Of a stretch of DNA of 64,000 nucleotides, positions 1 to 11,608 are shown in pieces. The notes under the pieces were generated by a model that saw only the letters and a list, made by a program, of their open reading frames with translations, had not been told where the DNA came from and made no database searches. The position numbers and the translations under genes were made by a program. Numbering within the stretch: position 1 is the stretch's first letter; each line of letters opens with the position of its first letter. Location: positions 2,108,001-2,172,000 of the forward strand of contig CAVYWD010000002.1 in assembly GCA_963772225.1 (NCBI GenBank), read 5' to 3'. This DNA comes from CAVYWD01 sp963772225. GTDB lineage: Bacteria; Myxococcota; Myxococcia; Myxococcales; UBA5297.

Positions 1-2
1 CG

Positions 3-2441
3 GGCTACTCCTTCTCCCCGGCGAGCCGCTCCGTCTCGGTCTCCAACGCCAACGTCACCGGCCAGACCTTCGCCTCCACGCTCATCACCTACGCCGTCTC
101 CGGCTCGGTCTCCGGCGCCATCGCCTCCGGCGTCACCCTCACACTCGCAGGCGCTGCCAGCGCCACCGCGACCACCGACTCCAATGGCAACTTCTCATTC
201 TCCGGCGTCGCTCCCGGCAGCTACACCCTCACGCCCTCGCGCTCGGGCTACTCCTTCTCCCCGGCGAGCCGCTCCGTCTCGGTCTCCAACGCCAACGTCA
301 CCGGCCTGAGCTTCTCGTCCACGCTCATCACCTACGCCGTCTCCGGCTCGGTCTCCGGCGCCATCGCCTCCGGCGTCACCCTCACACTCGCAGGCGCTGC
401 CAGCGCCACCGCGACCACCGACTCCAATGGCAACTTCTCATTCTCCGGCGTCGCTCCCGGCAGCTACACCCTCACGCCCTCGCGCTCCGGCTATTCCTTC
501 TCTCCGGCGAGCCGCCCCGTCTCGGTCTCCAACGCCAACGTCACCGGCCTGAGCTTCTCGTCCACGCTCATCACCTACGCCGTCTCCGGCTCGGTCTCCG
601 GCGCCATCGCCTCCGGCGTCACCCTCACACTCGCAGGCGCCTCCACTGCCACCGCGACCACCGACTCCAATGGCAACTTCTCATTCTCCGGCGTCGCTCC
701 CGGCAGCTACACCCTCACGCCCTCGCGCTCCGGCTATTCCTTCTCCCCGGCGAGCCGCCCCGTCTCGGTCTCCAACGCCAACGTCACCGGCCTGAGCTTC
801 TCGTCCACGCTCATCACCTACGCCGTCTCCGGCTCGGTCTCCGGCGCCATCGCCTCCGGCGTCACCCTCACCCTCACACTCGCAGGCGCTGCCAGCGCCA
901 CCGCGACCACCGACTCCAATGGCAACTTCTCCTTCTCCGGCGTCGCTCCAGGCAGCTACACCCTCACTCCCTCGCGCTCCGGCTATTCCTTCACCCCGGC
1001 GAGCCGCCCCGTTTCGGTCTCCAACGCCAACGTCACCGGCCAGACCTTCGCCTCCACGCTCATCACCTACGCCGTCTCCGGCTCGGTCTCCGGCGCCATC
1101 GCCTCGGGCGTCACCCTCACACTCGCAGGCGCTGCCAGCGCCACCGCGACCACCGACTCCAATGGCAACTTCTCATTCTCCGGCGTCGCTCCCGGCAGCT
1201 ACACCCTCACGCCCTCGCGCTCCGGCTATTCCTTCTCCCCGGCGAGCCGCCCCGTCTCGGTCTCCACCGCCGACGTCACCGGCCTGAGCTTCTCGTCCAC
1301 GCTCATCACCTATGCCATCTCCGGCTCGGTCTCCGGCGCCATCGCCTCCGGCGTCACCCTCACACTCGCAGGCGCCTCCACTGCCACCGCGACCACCGAC
1401 TCCAATGGCAACTTCTCATTCTCCGGCGTCGCTCCCGGCAGCTACACCCTCACGCCCTCGCGCTCGGGCTACTCCTTCTCCCCGGCGAGCCGCTCCGTCT
1501 CGGTCTCGAGCGCCGACGTCACCGGCCAGACCTTCGCCTCCACGCTCATCACCTACGCCGTCTCCGGCTCGGTCTCCGGCGCCATCGCCTCCGGCGTCGC
1601 CCTCACACTCTCCGGCGCTGCCAGCGCCACGACGATTACCGACTCCAACGGCAACTTCTCCTTCTCCGGCGTTGCTCCCGGCAGCTACACCCTCGCCCCG
1701 TCACGCTCCGGCTATTCCTTCTCCCCGGCAAGTCGCTCCGTCTCGGTCTCCACCGCCGACGTCACCGGCCTGAGCTTCTCGTCCACGCTCATCACCTACG
1801 CCGTCTCCGGCTCGGTTTCCGGCGCCATCGCCTCGGGCGTCACCCTCACACTCGCAGGCGCTGCCAGCGCCACCGCGACCACCGACTCCAATGGCAACTT
1901 CTCCTTCTCCGGCGTCGCTCCAGGCAGCTACACCCTCACTCCCTCGCGCTCCGGCTATTCCTTCACCCCGGCGAGCCGCTCCGTCTCGGTCTCCAACGCC
2001 AACGTCACCGGCCAGACCTTCGTTTCCACGCTCATTACCTATGCCATCTCCGGCTCGGTCTCCGGCGCCATCGCCTCGGGCGTCACCCTCACGCTCTCCG
2101 GCGCTGCCAGCGCCACCGCGACCACCGACTCCAACGGCAACTTCTCCTTCTCCGGCGTCGCTCCAGGCAGCTACACCCTCGCCCCGTCACGCTCCGGCTA
2201 TTCCTTCTCCCCGGCAAGCCGCCCCGTCTCGGTCTCCAACGCCGACGTCACCGGTCTCGCCTTCTCCTCGACCGCGAACCGGTACACCATCTCGGGCACG
2301 ATCTCCGGAGGAGTCGCTGGCGGAATCGTGGTCGGGCTGTCCGGGGCCTCGAGCGCGCAGGTCGTCACCGATGGAGGCGGCAACTACTCCTTCTCCGGGC
2401 TCCTCGCCGGCAGCTACACCGTGACGCCGTCGCTGTCGGAC
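3..2441. repeat. Tandem array of 243-bp units (nine near-identical plus one diverged)
   Basis: Units begin at 3, 246, 489, 732, 981, 1224, 1467, 1710 and 1953, with a diverged tenth from 2196 to about 2441. Every spacing is 243 bp except unit 4, which is 249 bp because CTCACC is duplicated near 866-877, so the reading frame is kept. Copies differ by scattered substitutions (for example aacgcc/agcgcc/accgcc before the GTCACCGG box), and the same variants recur in non-adjacent units. This pattern suggests repeated unequal crossing-over or gene conversion. Copy number could be wrong if the assembly collapsed the array. Confidence 0.95.
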
Positions 2442-2888
2442 CGCGGGTTTTCGCCCGGCAGCGCCGCGGTGAACCTGAGCACCGCCGGCGCCACGGGGAT
2501 CAACTTCGTCTTCTCCCCCGGCAATTCGACGACGATCACCATCGATTCCGTGACCCTCGACTCGAGCAGCGTCCCGCTCCCTGGCAGCACCGCCTATGTC
2601 GCGGCGATCACGAATCGCACCTCCAGCGTCGCGACCAACCTCGTCGTCCAGAACTGGGTCGTGCAAGGCTCGACACGTCGGGCCGCGGGCGGAACCGTGC
2701 TTACCTCCTGCGGCTCGCAGGACGGCTTCCTCGACGTCGGCACCTGTCAGTTTTCCTGGGCGCTCTTCCCGAGCAACAACGGCACTGGCGTCGGGGGGCT
2801 CATGCCCGGGAGCGCCACGGGCGTGATCCATTTGGAGCAATCCGGGCAAGTCATCTACGAATACGCGGTTCCCATAACCTTGTATTGA
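3..2888 (+). CDS. Secreted repeat protein with CarboxypepD_reg/SdrD-B-like 81-residue repeats, 5' end outside window
   Basis: The reading frame is open from the window edge to the TGA at 2886-2888, giving 961 residues with no start in view. Nine nearly identical 81-residue units run from base 3 to 2195, followed by a tenth, diverged unit. Each unit has the pattern VSGSVSGAIASGVTLTLAGA, then a TTDSNGNFSFSGVAPGSY core, then GYSFSPASRSVSV. This is the beta-sandwich pattern of carboxypeptidase regulatory-like or SdrD B-like domains, common in surface-exposed bacterial proteins. The last 140 residues are unique, Ser/Thr/Gly-rich, contain two Cys, and end in an aromatic residue. Another frame across the array is open but Pro/Ser/Arg-rich and is a compositional shadow. 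The role is unknown; a surface or matrix adhesin is an inference. The 5' part, including any signal peptide, lies outside the window. Confidence 0.8.
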   Translation, partial: GYSFSPASRSVSVSNANVTGQTFASTLITYAVSGSVSGAIASGVTLTLAGAASATATTDSNGNFSFSGVAPGSYTLTPSRSGYSFSPASRSVSVSNANVTGLSFSSTLITYAVSGSVSGAIASGVTLTLAGAASATATTDSNGNFSFSGVAPGSYTLTPSRSGYSFSPASRPVSVSNANVTGLSFSSTLITYAVSGSVSGAIASGVTLTLAGASTATATTDSNGNFSFSGVAPGSYTLTPSRSGYSFSPASRPVSVSNANVTGLSFSSTLITYAVSGSVSGAIASGVTLTLTLAGAASATATTDSNGNFSFSGVAPGSYTLTPSRSGYSFTPASRPVSVSNANVTGQTFASTLITYAVSGSVSGAIASGVTLTLAGAASATATTDSNGNFSFSGVAPGSYTLTPSRSGYSFSPASRPVSVSTADVTGLSFSSTLITYAISGSVSGAIASGVTLTLAGASTATATTDSNGNFSFSGVAPGSYTLTPSRSGYSFSPASRSVSVSSADVTGQTFASTLITYAVSGSVSGAIASGVALTLSGAASATTITDSNGNFSFSGVAPGSYTLAPSRSGYSFSPASRSVSVSTADVTGLSFSSTLITYAVSGSVSGAIASGVTLTLAGAASATATTDSNGNFSFSGVAPGSYTLTPSRSGYSFTPASRSVSVSNANVTGQTFVSTLITYAISGSVSGAIASGVTLTLSGAASATATTDSNGNFSFSGVAPGSYTLAPSRSGYSFSPASRPVSVSNADVTGLAFSSTANRYTISGTISGGVAGGIVVGLSGASSAQVVTDGGGNYSFSGLLAGSYTVTPSLSDRGFSPGSAAVNLSTAGATGINFVFSPGNSTTITIDSVTLDSSSVPLPGSTAYVAAITNRTSSVATNLVVQNWVVQGSTRRAAGGTVLTSCGSQDGFLDVGTCQFSWALFPSNNGTGVGGLMPGSATGVIHLEQSGQVIYEYAVPITLY

Positions 2889-3225
2889 CCCTCGGCCGCA
2901 CCATCAGCCCGGGGAGCACCGGCATCCTGCTGCTCGAGCTGACCAACGACAGCATCGCGGTCGCCAAGGACCAACGGGTGGACCAAGCCCGGCGTTGCCG
3001 GCCTCAGGCAGATCGCCGCCGTCTTGGAGGTCGCCCACCCCGGCGGAACCAAGGCGAACATCACCTGCGCGACGAGCGACAGCGGCTCGCTGACCCTTTC
3101 GGCGTCGGTCGGCACCGAAAAGGTGGAGCTTCGGGGAGCCGGCCGCTTTCGCCTGAGCGGTGAATCGCCCTATCCTGGCCGAGGCGTCGCGGGGCCACCG
3201 CCTCCCGGCCTCAGGATGGCTCGCC
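2889..3225 (+). other. Intergenic stretch with possible degraded coding remnant
   Basis: No intact gene is visible between the repeat protein and the kinase. Two short frames look protein-like: about 2885-2970 (TLGRTISPGSTGILLLELTN) and about 3000-3160 (EVAHPGGTKANITCA, then SDSGSLTLSASVGTEKVELR). They are in different frames and would need a +1 shift near 2975 to join; no GATC-type site is there, unlike the other frameshifts in this window. It may be the remnant of a secreted domain related to the upstream repeat protein, or chance. Confidence 0.3.
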
Positions 3226-5925
3226 ATGAAGCTCGCAGCGCGCGCGGCAGCCAAGCTCCGCAGAGCCACCGCGCCGGGCGCCCGGGTCTGGGTGCTGCCG
3301 AACCTGGTCCTGGGCCTCTTCGTCGTCTCGCTGTTCGCGCTGCTCCTCGTCCTCGACCGCCACGAGACCGAGACCGAAAAGAACGCCCTGGCCCGCGACA
3401 TCCAGTGGGCGGAGAACACGCTCCGCACGCGCCTGCTCGCCAATCAGGACTTCCTGCAGTCGCTCGCCAAGGAGATCGCCGCCGGAGTCCACGACAGCGC
3501 CTCCTTCCGCGAGCGCGCGGACCGCTACGTCGCCGGCCACTCGGAGCTCGCGCAGATCGTCTGGATCGACGCGGACCAGGTCGTCCACTGGGTCGCGCCC
3601 GCCGAGACCACCGCCTGGAACTCCGGCGAGCGGCTCTCCGTCCCCGAGCAGGCGGTCGCCTTCCAGCGCGCGCAGCGCACGGGCCTGCCGGCTTACACCA
3701 TGCCGGAGGCGGCCGCCGACGAGAGCGCGACGCTCGAGGTTCACGTCCCGGTCGTCCGCGAACGGGTCTCGAAGGGCGTGGTGGTGGGCATCTACTCCGC
3801 CGACCAGGTGCTTCGAATCCTCGACTCTTCCTGGTTCTGGAACAAATACCGCGTGGTGATGGAGACCGAGGAGCGGGTCATCAGCGCCAACTCGAAGGTG
3901 GGCTTTCGCACCGACCTCACCGAGACGGTGAGCCTCGACCCGCCGGGGCAAGGCCTGCGCCTGCGCGTCTCGGCGTACGCCGCCGAGTCGAACGCCCCGC
4001 GCGACGTCCTGTTCCTGTTCATCGGCGGCCTGGTCCTGCTCATGGGCTGGAGCCTCTGGCGACTCATGGCCCATATGCGCCGCAGCACCGCCGCCGAGCG
4101 CGAGCGCGACCGGCTCTTCAACCTCTCGCTCGACCCGCTCTGCGTCCTGTCGCTCGACGGCACCATCGTGCGCGCCAACCCAGCCTTCGAGCGCGTGCTC
4201 GGCATCTCGCCCGACGCCCTGCACGGCTCGGCGCTCCTCGGCCTGGTCCACCCGGACGATGAGGCGGTGACCCTGGCGCAGGTGCGGCAACTCGCGCGCG
4301 GCGAGCCGTCCACCGGCTTCGAGAACCGCTGCCGCTGCGCCGACGGCGCCTACCGCTGGCTCGCCTGGAGCGCGAACCCGGCGCTGGAGGAGAAGCGGCT
4401 CTACTGCGTCGCCCACGACGTCACCGATCGCAAGAAGGCCGAGGAGGCCATCCGCACCGAGTCGGCGTTCCGCAAGGCCATGGAGGAGTCGGTGTTCACC
4501 GGCCTGCGCGCCGTGGACCTCAAAGGCCGCATCACGCACGTGAACCGCGCCTTCTGCGAGATGGTGGGCTGGAGCGCGGAAGAGCTCCTGGGCTCCGTGC
4601 CGCCGTTCCCGTACTGGCCGGAGGAGGAGCTCGCCGCGCTGGAGCGCACCACCCGCGCGTGGATGGGCGGCCACACGCCGCGCGAGGGCTTCGAGGTCCG
4701 CATCATGCGCAAGACTGGCGAGCGCTTCTTCGCCCGCATGTACGTCTCGCCGCTCGTCGGCGCCGACGGGCAGCAGACCGGCTGGATGGCGTCCATGGTG
4801 GACATCACCGAGTCCAAGCAGGCGCGCGAGCAGCTGGAGGCGTCGCGGCAGCGCTTCGTGGCGGTGCTCGCGGGGCTGGACACGGCGGTCTCGGCGGCGG
4901 ACGGCGCCACCGGCGAGATCCTGTTCGCCAACGACGCCTTCCGGAGCGCCTTCCGCGACATCCAGGCCAGCGCGGCCCTGACCAGCCCCGAGCAGATCGG
5001 CGCCCCGGGCGCCTCGCTCCTCACCGACCCGCGCGCGCTCGGCCCCGAGGACTTGCCGAAGGAGCTCTTCGACGGCGAGGTCCAGAATCCGCGCGACGCC
5101 CGCTGGTACCACGTGCGCGAGCGCGCCATCCGCTGGGTCGACGGCCGCGTGGCGCGGATGCAGACCGCGACCGACATCTCCGACCGCAAGCGCGCCGAGG
5201 AGCTCACCCTGCGCCAGCAGGAGCGGCTGCAGGAGACTTCGCGGCTGATCACGCTGGGCGAGATGGCCTCGTCGCTGGCGCACGAGCTGAACCAACCGCT
5301 GGCGGCCATTGCCAACTATTGCTCGGGGTGCGTGACCCGCTTGAGCTCCGGGGCGTTCAAGCCCGAGGACCTGCTGGGCGCGATGCAGAAGGCCAGCTTT
5401 CAGGCCGAGCGCGCCGGCAAGGTCATCCGCCGCATGCGCGAGTTCGTCCGCAAGCGCGAGCCCAACCGCACCTCGGTGCCGGTCGGGGAGATCGTCGACG
5501 AGGCGCTGGGCATCGCGGAGATCGAGGCGCGCAAGGCCGGCGTGCAGATCCGCCTGGACATCCCGGCCGACCTCCCGCCGGTGCACGCCGACAAGGTCAT
5601 GATCGAGCAGGTGGTGCTGAACCTCGTGAAGAACGGCATCGAGGCCATGGACGAGACGCTCCCGGAGGACCGGCAGATCACCGTCGCGGCGCGCGCCGTG
5701 GACGCACGGGCGGTCGAGCTTTCGGTGGCCGACCGCGGCCACGGCATCGCGCCGGAGCAGAGCGAGAAGCTCTTTTCGCCCTTCTACACGACCAAGCCCC
5801 AGGGCATGGGGATGGGCTTGCGCATCTGCCGCTCCATCGTGGAGTTCCACGACGGGCGGCTCTGGGCGCGGCCGGGCGACGGCGGCGGCAGCGTCTTCGC
5901 CTTCACGCTCCCCTTGGAGAGGTGA
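3226..5925 (+). CDS. Membrane PAS-domain sensor histidine kinase (DctB/FixL-like)
   Basis: This is the sensor of a two-component pair with the next gene. From the ATG at 3226 (899 residues) there is a basic N-terminus, a transmembrane helix at about 22-43, a periplasmic sensor region to about 255, a second helix at about 260-280, three PAS domains (about 293-650), a HisKA helix with the phospho-acceptor in AHELNQPLAAIANYC (His about 686), and a HATPase_c domain with NLVKNGIEAM and GMGMGLRICRSIVEFH. The open frame extends to a GTG at 3160. The ATG was preferred because it gives a typical MKLAARAAAKLRR membrane-insertion start with AGGAT upstream. The HELNQPL box is typical of the FixL/DctB/TodS group. 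It sits 3 bp before a FixJ-type regulator and just before a TRAP binding protein, so it probably senses an organic acid or similar solute, perhaps in complex with that protein. Confidence 0.85.
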   Translation: MKLAARAAAKLRRATAPGARVWVLPNLVLGLFVVSLFALLLVLDRHETETEKNALARDIQWAENTLRTRLLANQDFLQSLAKEIAAGVHDSASFRERADRYVAGHSELAQIVWIDADQVVHWVAPAETTAWNSGERLSVPEQAVAFQRAQRTGLPAYTMPEAAADESATLEVHVPVVRERVSKGVVVGIYSADQVLRILDSSWFWNKYRVVMETEERVISANSKVGFRTDLTETVSLDPPGQGLRLRVSAYAAESNAPRDVLFLFIGGLVLLMGWSLWRLMAHMRRSTAAERERDRLFNLSLDPLCVLSLDGTIVRANPAFERVLGISPDALHGSALLGLVHPDDEAVTLAQVRQLARGEPSTGFENRCRCADGAYRWLAWSANPALEEKRLYCVAHDVTDRKKAEEAIRTESAFRKAMEESVFTGLRAVDLKGRITHVNRAFCEMVGWSAEELLGSVPPFPYWPEEELAALERTTRAWMGGHTPREGFEVRIMRKTGERFFARMYVSPLVGADGQQTGWMASMVDITESKQAREQLEASRQRFVAVLAGLDTAVSAADGATGEILFANDAFRSAFRDIQASAALTSPEQIGAPGASLLTDPRALGPEDLPKELFDGEVQNPRDARWYHVRERAIRWVDGRVARMQTATDISDRKRAEELTLRQQERLQETSRLITLGEMASSLAHELNQPLAAIANYCSGCVTRLSSGAFKPEDLLGAMQKASFQAERAGKVIRRMREFVRKREPNRTSVPVGEIVDEALGIAEIEARKAGVQIRLDIPADLPPVHADKVMIEQVVLNLVKNGIEAMDETLPEDRQITVAARAVDARAVELSVADRGHGIAPEQSEKLFSPFYTTKPQGMGMGLRICRSIVEFHDGRLWARPGDGGGSVFAFTLPLER

Positions 5926-5928
5926 AGA

Positions 5929-6561
5929 ATGGAGGCCGTGGGCGACGACTCTCAGCGCGTCTTCGTGGTGGACGACGACGACGCCATGCGCGACTCGCTG
6001 GTCTGGCTGCTCGAGTCGCACGGCCTCGCGGTGCAGACCTTCGGCTCGGCGGAGGCCTTCCTCGCGGCCGCGCCGGAAGCGATGCGCGGCTGCCTGGTGC
6101 TCGACGTGCGAATGCCCGGCATGAGCGGCCTGGAGCTCTACGACCACCTCGCGGCGCGCCGGGTGAAGCTCCCGGTGCTCTTCATCACCGGGCACGGCGA
6201 TGTCCCCATGGCCGTGTCCGCGCTGAAGAAGGGCGCGGCGGACTTCATCGAGAAGCCGTTCTCCGACGAGGAGATCCTGCGGCTCGTCCAGAACTGCCTC
6301 GAGGTGGACCGGGCGCAGCGCGCGAAGGACCGCGAGCAGGCGGAGCGCCGGGCGCGGCTCGCCGCGCTGACGCCGCGCGAGCGCGAAGTGATGGACCGGG
6401 TCGTCGCCGGCAGGCTCAACAAGCAGATCGCCGACGACCTCGGCATCAGCCTCAAGACGGTGGAGGTCCACCGGGCGCGGGTGATGGCGAAGATGGCGGT
6501 GGGCTCGGTGGCCGAGCTCGTCGGCGCGGTGCTCGCCGAGCGAGGGGCGCCCGTGCGATGA
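5929..6561 (+). CDS. FixJ/TodT-family response regulator with LuxR-type DNA-binding domain
   Basis: It is a 210-residue transcription regulator. The receiver domain (about 9-125) has the acidic pocket VVDDDDAMR, the phospho-acceptor Asp59 in CLVLDVRMPGMSG, Thr in FITGHGDV and Lys in EKPF. A short linker leads to a GerE/LuxR helix-turn-helix (about 145-205) with LTPREREVMDRVVAGRLNKQ and ISLKTVEVHRARVM. Length and order match FixJ/TodT/DctR regulators. It starts 3 bp after the kinase stop and its TGA overlaps the next ATG (ATGA at 6558-6561), so the three genes are translationally coupled. It is expected to control uptake or catabolism of whatever the kinase and binding protein sense; the target promoter cannot be seen here. 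Confidence 0.92.
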   Translation: MEAVGDDSQRVFVVDDDDAMRDSLVWLLESHGLAVQTFGSAEAFLAAAPEAMRGCLVLDVRMPGMSGLELYDHLAARRVKLPVLFITGHGDVPMAVSALKKGAADFIEKPFSDEEILRLVQNCLEVDRAQRAKDREQAERRARLAALTPREREVMDRVVAGRLNKQIADDLGISLKTVEVHRARVMAKMAVGSVAELVGAVLAERGAPVR

Positions 6562-7643
6562 AGCCTTTTTGCGCCTGCGCGCTCGCCGCGGCCTTTCTCC
6601 TCGTGCCCGGCGCCGCCTCTGCCGAGGCCCGATACCAGTGGAGGCTCGGCTACGTCATCGGCGCGGGCACGCCCATCGACGCGGGCGCCCGGCGTCTCGC
6701 CGAGCTCGTCCGCCAGCGCACCCGCGGCGAGGTGGAGATCACGCCGTGCCCGGGAGGCCAGCTCGGCGGCGAGCGGGCCATCATCGAGGGCGTGCAGATC
6801 GGCGCCATCGAGATGTCCTTCACCAGCACCGGGGCCATCGGGGCGTTCGCCCCGGAGTTCCACGTGCTCGACCTGCCCTACCTCTTTCCGAGCTACGAGG
6901 CGGCCTACACCTATCTCGACGGCGAGGGCGGTCAGCGGCTGCTCGCCCTGCTCGATCGGCGCGGCATCCACGGCCTCGCCTACCTCGAGAACGGCTGGCG
7001 CAGCTTCACCAGCAGCAAGGGGCCGCTGCGCCGGCCCGAGGACCTGAAAGGCCAGAAGATCCGCGTCATGGAGAGCCCGGTCTACATGGGCATCGTCCGC
7101 GCGCTCAAGGCCACACCGGCGCCGATGGCCTACTCCGAGATCCCCAGCGCCCTCGCCCAGGGTGTCATCGACGGCCAGGAGAACCCGGCCGTGAATATTT
7201 ATTCAGCGCGGATGTACGAGTCGCAGCCGTACATGATCCGCGACCAGCACACCTACAACGTCTTCATCTTCAAAATGAACGCGAAGCTCTGGCGGAGCCT
7301 GCCAGAGGAGCTCCAAAAGACCATCGAGGGCGCCGCGGCCGAGGTCCGCGACTGGGAGCGCAAGCTCAACCGCGAGGCCGACACCGCGTTCGTCCTTCGC
7401 CTCGAGAAGCGCGGCATGAGCATCCACGTTCCGTCGGCGTCCGAATCGGAGGCGTGGAGAGCGGCGACCTCTCCGGTGTACGACGAGGCGAGGCGATTCA
7501 TTGGGGGCAACTGGGTTGCGGACGTCCTTCAATTCCGCAAGGACTGGGACGCGGGCAAGCACCGAGAAGACGAGCGGCACTACGTCGCGCGCTTTCGAGC
7601 CATCGCGGTCTCCGTCGACGAGGTGATGCGGCGCTTTCCTTGA
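6558..7643 (+). CDS. TRAP-type solute-binding protein, DctP family
   Basis: It is a 361-residue periplasmic binding protein. The first about 22 residues (MKPFCACALAAAFLLVPGAASA) form a Sec signal peptide. The mature part has DctP-family landmarks: GTPIDAGARRLAELV, GGQLGGERAIIEGVQIGAIEM, FHVLDLPYLF, the substrate-site Arg region KIRVMESPVYMG, and the conserved VIDGQENP box followed by a Tyr-rich segment. DctP proteins normally deliver dicarboxylates or related acids to DctQ/DctM permease subunits. None are encoded here: the gene overlaps the regulator by 4 bp and is followed by a convergent gene. It may therefore serve mainly as a ligand-binding partner of the kinase, or its permease may lie elsewhere. 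Confidence 0.9.
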   Translation: MKPFCACALAAAFLLVPGAASAEARYQWRLGYVIGAGTPIDAGARRLAELVRQRTRGEVEITPCPGGQLGGERAIIEGVQIGAIEMSFTSTGAIGAFAPEFHVLDLPYLFPSYEAAYTYLDGEGGQRLLALLDRRGIHGLAYLENGWRSFTSSKGPLRRPEDLKGQKIRVMESPVYMGIVRALKATPAPMAYSEIPSALAQGVIDGQENPAVNIYSARMYESQPYMIRDQHTYNVFIFKMNAKLWRSLPEELQKTIEGAAAEVRDWERKLNREADTAFVLRLEKRGMSIHVPSASESEAWRAATSPVYDEARRFIGGNWVADVLQFRKDWDAGKHREDERHYVARFRAIAVSVDEVMRRFP

Positions 7644-7683
7644 GCCACCGGCTGCGGCCGTTCTTGGGGTTCTGCTTGGCCGG

Positions 7684-8208
7684 TCAATTCCCGCGGCGGC
7701 CGCTCCTCCTGGCCTTGGGCGGCGGCCGGGCAGGCTCGCTCTTCGCGGGCGCCGAGATGCCATCGAGGTGGCCGCGCGCGCAGGGGACCCAGCCCTCGCC
7801 CGCACCCGCCGCGCTCAGATGGCACCAGGCGCCGACGTAGCCGAGGATGAACCCGCCCTGTCCCTTTTCGAAGACGAGGTCGGTGGGCCTCCCCGCGGGA
7901 TTGTCGGTTGCGACGACACGGCCGTCGGCGACGAAGCTCACGTCGGGGCCGTCGAGCTGCGTCTGCTCGCAGGGCACCCAACCCGGGCCGAGGGAGCCGC
8001 CCCACACCTCGCACCACTTGTTCTGCTTCCCGGCTTGCTTCAGGAGCACCACTCCGGTGTGCGCGGCGATCTCGAAGACCACCTTCTTCCCTTCGGGGCG
8101 ATCCACCGCCTGGGCATTGGCGACGATGCTGCATCGCTTGAGGCCGGTCTCGGGCTCGCCGGCGCCCAAGGCGAGCGCGAGTCCCAAGGCGCTGAGGGCG
8201 CTCCACAT
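7684..8208 (-). CDS. Small secreted protein with duplicated GWVPC motif, function unknown
   Basis: The product is 174 residues. It starts at an ATG preceded by AGGAG nine bases upstream. The N-terminus (MWSALSALGLALALGAG) looks like a short signal peptide. The body contains two copies of a Cys-bracketed motif: WCEVWGGSLGPGWVPCEQTQ and WCHLSAAGAGEGWVPCARGH, each followed by LDG. The C-terminus is Pro/Lys/Arg-rich. The repeated W-C...GWVPC...LDG pattern resembles small extracellular beta domains (SH3-like), but I do not recognise the family. It lies 150 bp downstream of acnA on the same strand and converges with the dctP-like gene with a 40-bp gap. No function is proposed. Confidence 0.7.
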   Translation of the reverse strand: MWSALSALGLALALGAGEPETGLKRCSIVANAQAVDRPEGKKVVFEIAAHTGVVLLKQAGKQNKWCEVWGGSLGPGWVPCEQTQLDGPDVSFVADGRVVATDNPAGRPTDLVFEKGQGGFILGYVGAWCHLSAAGAGEGWVPCARGHLDGISAPAKSEPARPPPKARRSGRRGN

Positions 8209-8361
8209 CGGGGGTGCTCCTTTTCAGAAGTGACGCTGGCCTGGGCGATGGCGCGAGAGTTTAGGCCCAACGGCGCCGCCCGCGCGACCCCTCGGGTTCC
8301 CCCTGGGGCCTTCGAGCTCAAGCGGAGCGCGCCAACGCTTCCTGAAGCGACCTCGCCGGCC

Positions 8362-11046
<2,685 letters not shown>

Positions 11047-11086
11047 GGGAAGCACCTCCTCGCCGGACCAACCCACGGGCCGATGG

Positions 11087-11608
11087 TCACGGCTCGGCTC
11101 TTTGGATGCGCCTCGCCGCCGAGCGGGCCAAGGCGTCGACGCGCCGCAGGAGCGCGGGGATCCGATGGCCACCCGCCATCCGCGCGATGCAGGCACCGGC
11201 CTCGCCGAGGTCGAAGCCCGCAGCCGTGATGAAGAGCGGGCGCTCGCTCCCCGGTCGACGCACGGCCAGCGCGTGGGCCGACCCCGCGAACGGAGTCTTG
11301 GCGACTCCGATCACGGGAACAGCGCCTCCGAGCGCCTGAAACAGGTGCGCGCCGAGGCCCGGCCTCCCTTCGCCATCGAGCCAAACATAGCCGTCCACCA
11401 CGGCGCACCTGGGGGGAGCGTCGCCGGCGAGCGCCGCGAGCAGGCAGGGCAGCTCGCGCCGGTAGAGCGAGCCTGGCTGGTAAGGCTCGACCCCCGCGAC
11501 CTCCTGGATGCGCTCAGCCGCCGGCTCGGCGTCCTCCCACTGGGAGAAGCGGACGCAGGCCGCCGCCGCGCGGGTTCCGACGTACTGCACGTCGAGGCAG
11601 GCGATCAT
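11087..11608 (-). CDS. nfi: Endonuclease V (deoxyinosine-specific repair nuclease)
   Basis: It is predicted to cut the second phosphodiester bond 3' of deoxyinosine and start repair of deaminated adenine. The 173-residue sequence carries the family core: Asp6 in CLDVQY, Glu52 in YRRELP, Asp72 in VVDGYVWLD, then RPGLGAHL and VPVIGVAKTPF. These acidic residues match the metal-binding set of Nfi. The protein is about 50 residues shorter than E. coli Nfi, lacking its N-terminal extension, but short versions like this occur in many bacteria. The gene lies upstream of acnA on the same strand and is divergent from glgP, with about 200 bp between them. Confidence 0.85.
   Translation of the reverse strand: MIACLDVQYVGTRAAAACVRFSQWEDAEPAAERIQEVAGVEPYQPGSLYRRELPCLLAALAGDAPPRCAVVDGYVWLDGEGRPGLGAHLFQALGGAVPVIGVAKTPFAGSAHALAVRRPGSERPLFITAAGFDLGEAGACIARMAGGHRIPALLRRVDALARSAARRIQRAEP

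Noticed and set aside
919..2424. Long open frames rich in Pro, Ser, Arg across the repeat array
   Set aside because: They are out of frame with the conserved domain pattern. The same 243-bp unit (divisible by three) keeps an alternative frame open in every copy.
3211..6471. 1086-residue open frame on the minus strand
   Set aside because: It lies opposite the kinase and regulator, is rich in His/Arg/Leu and has no domain pattern. It is a GC-rich shadow.
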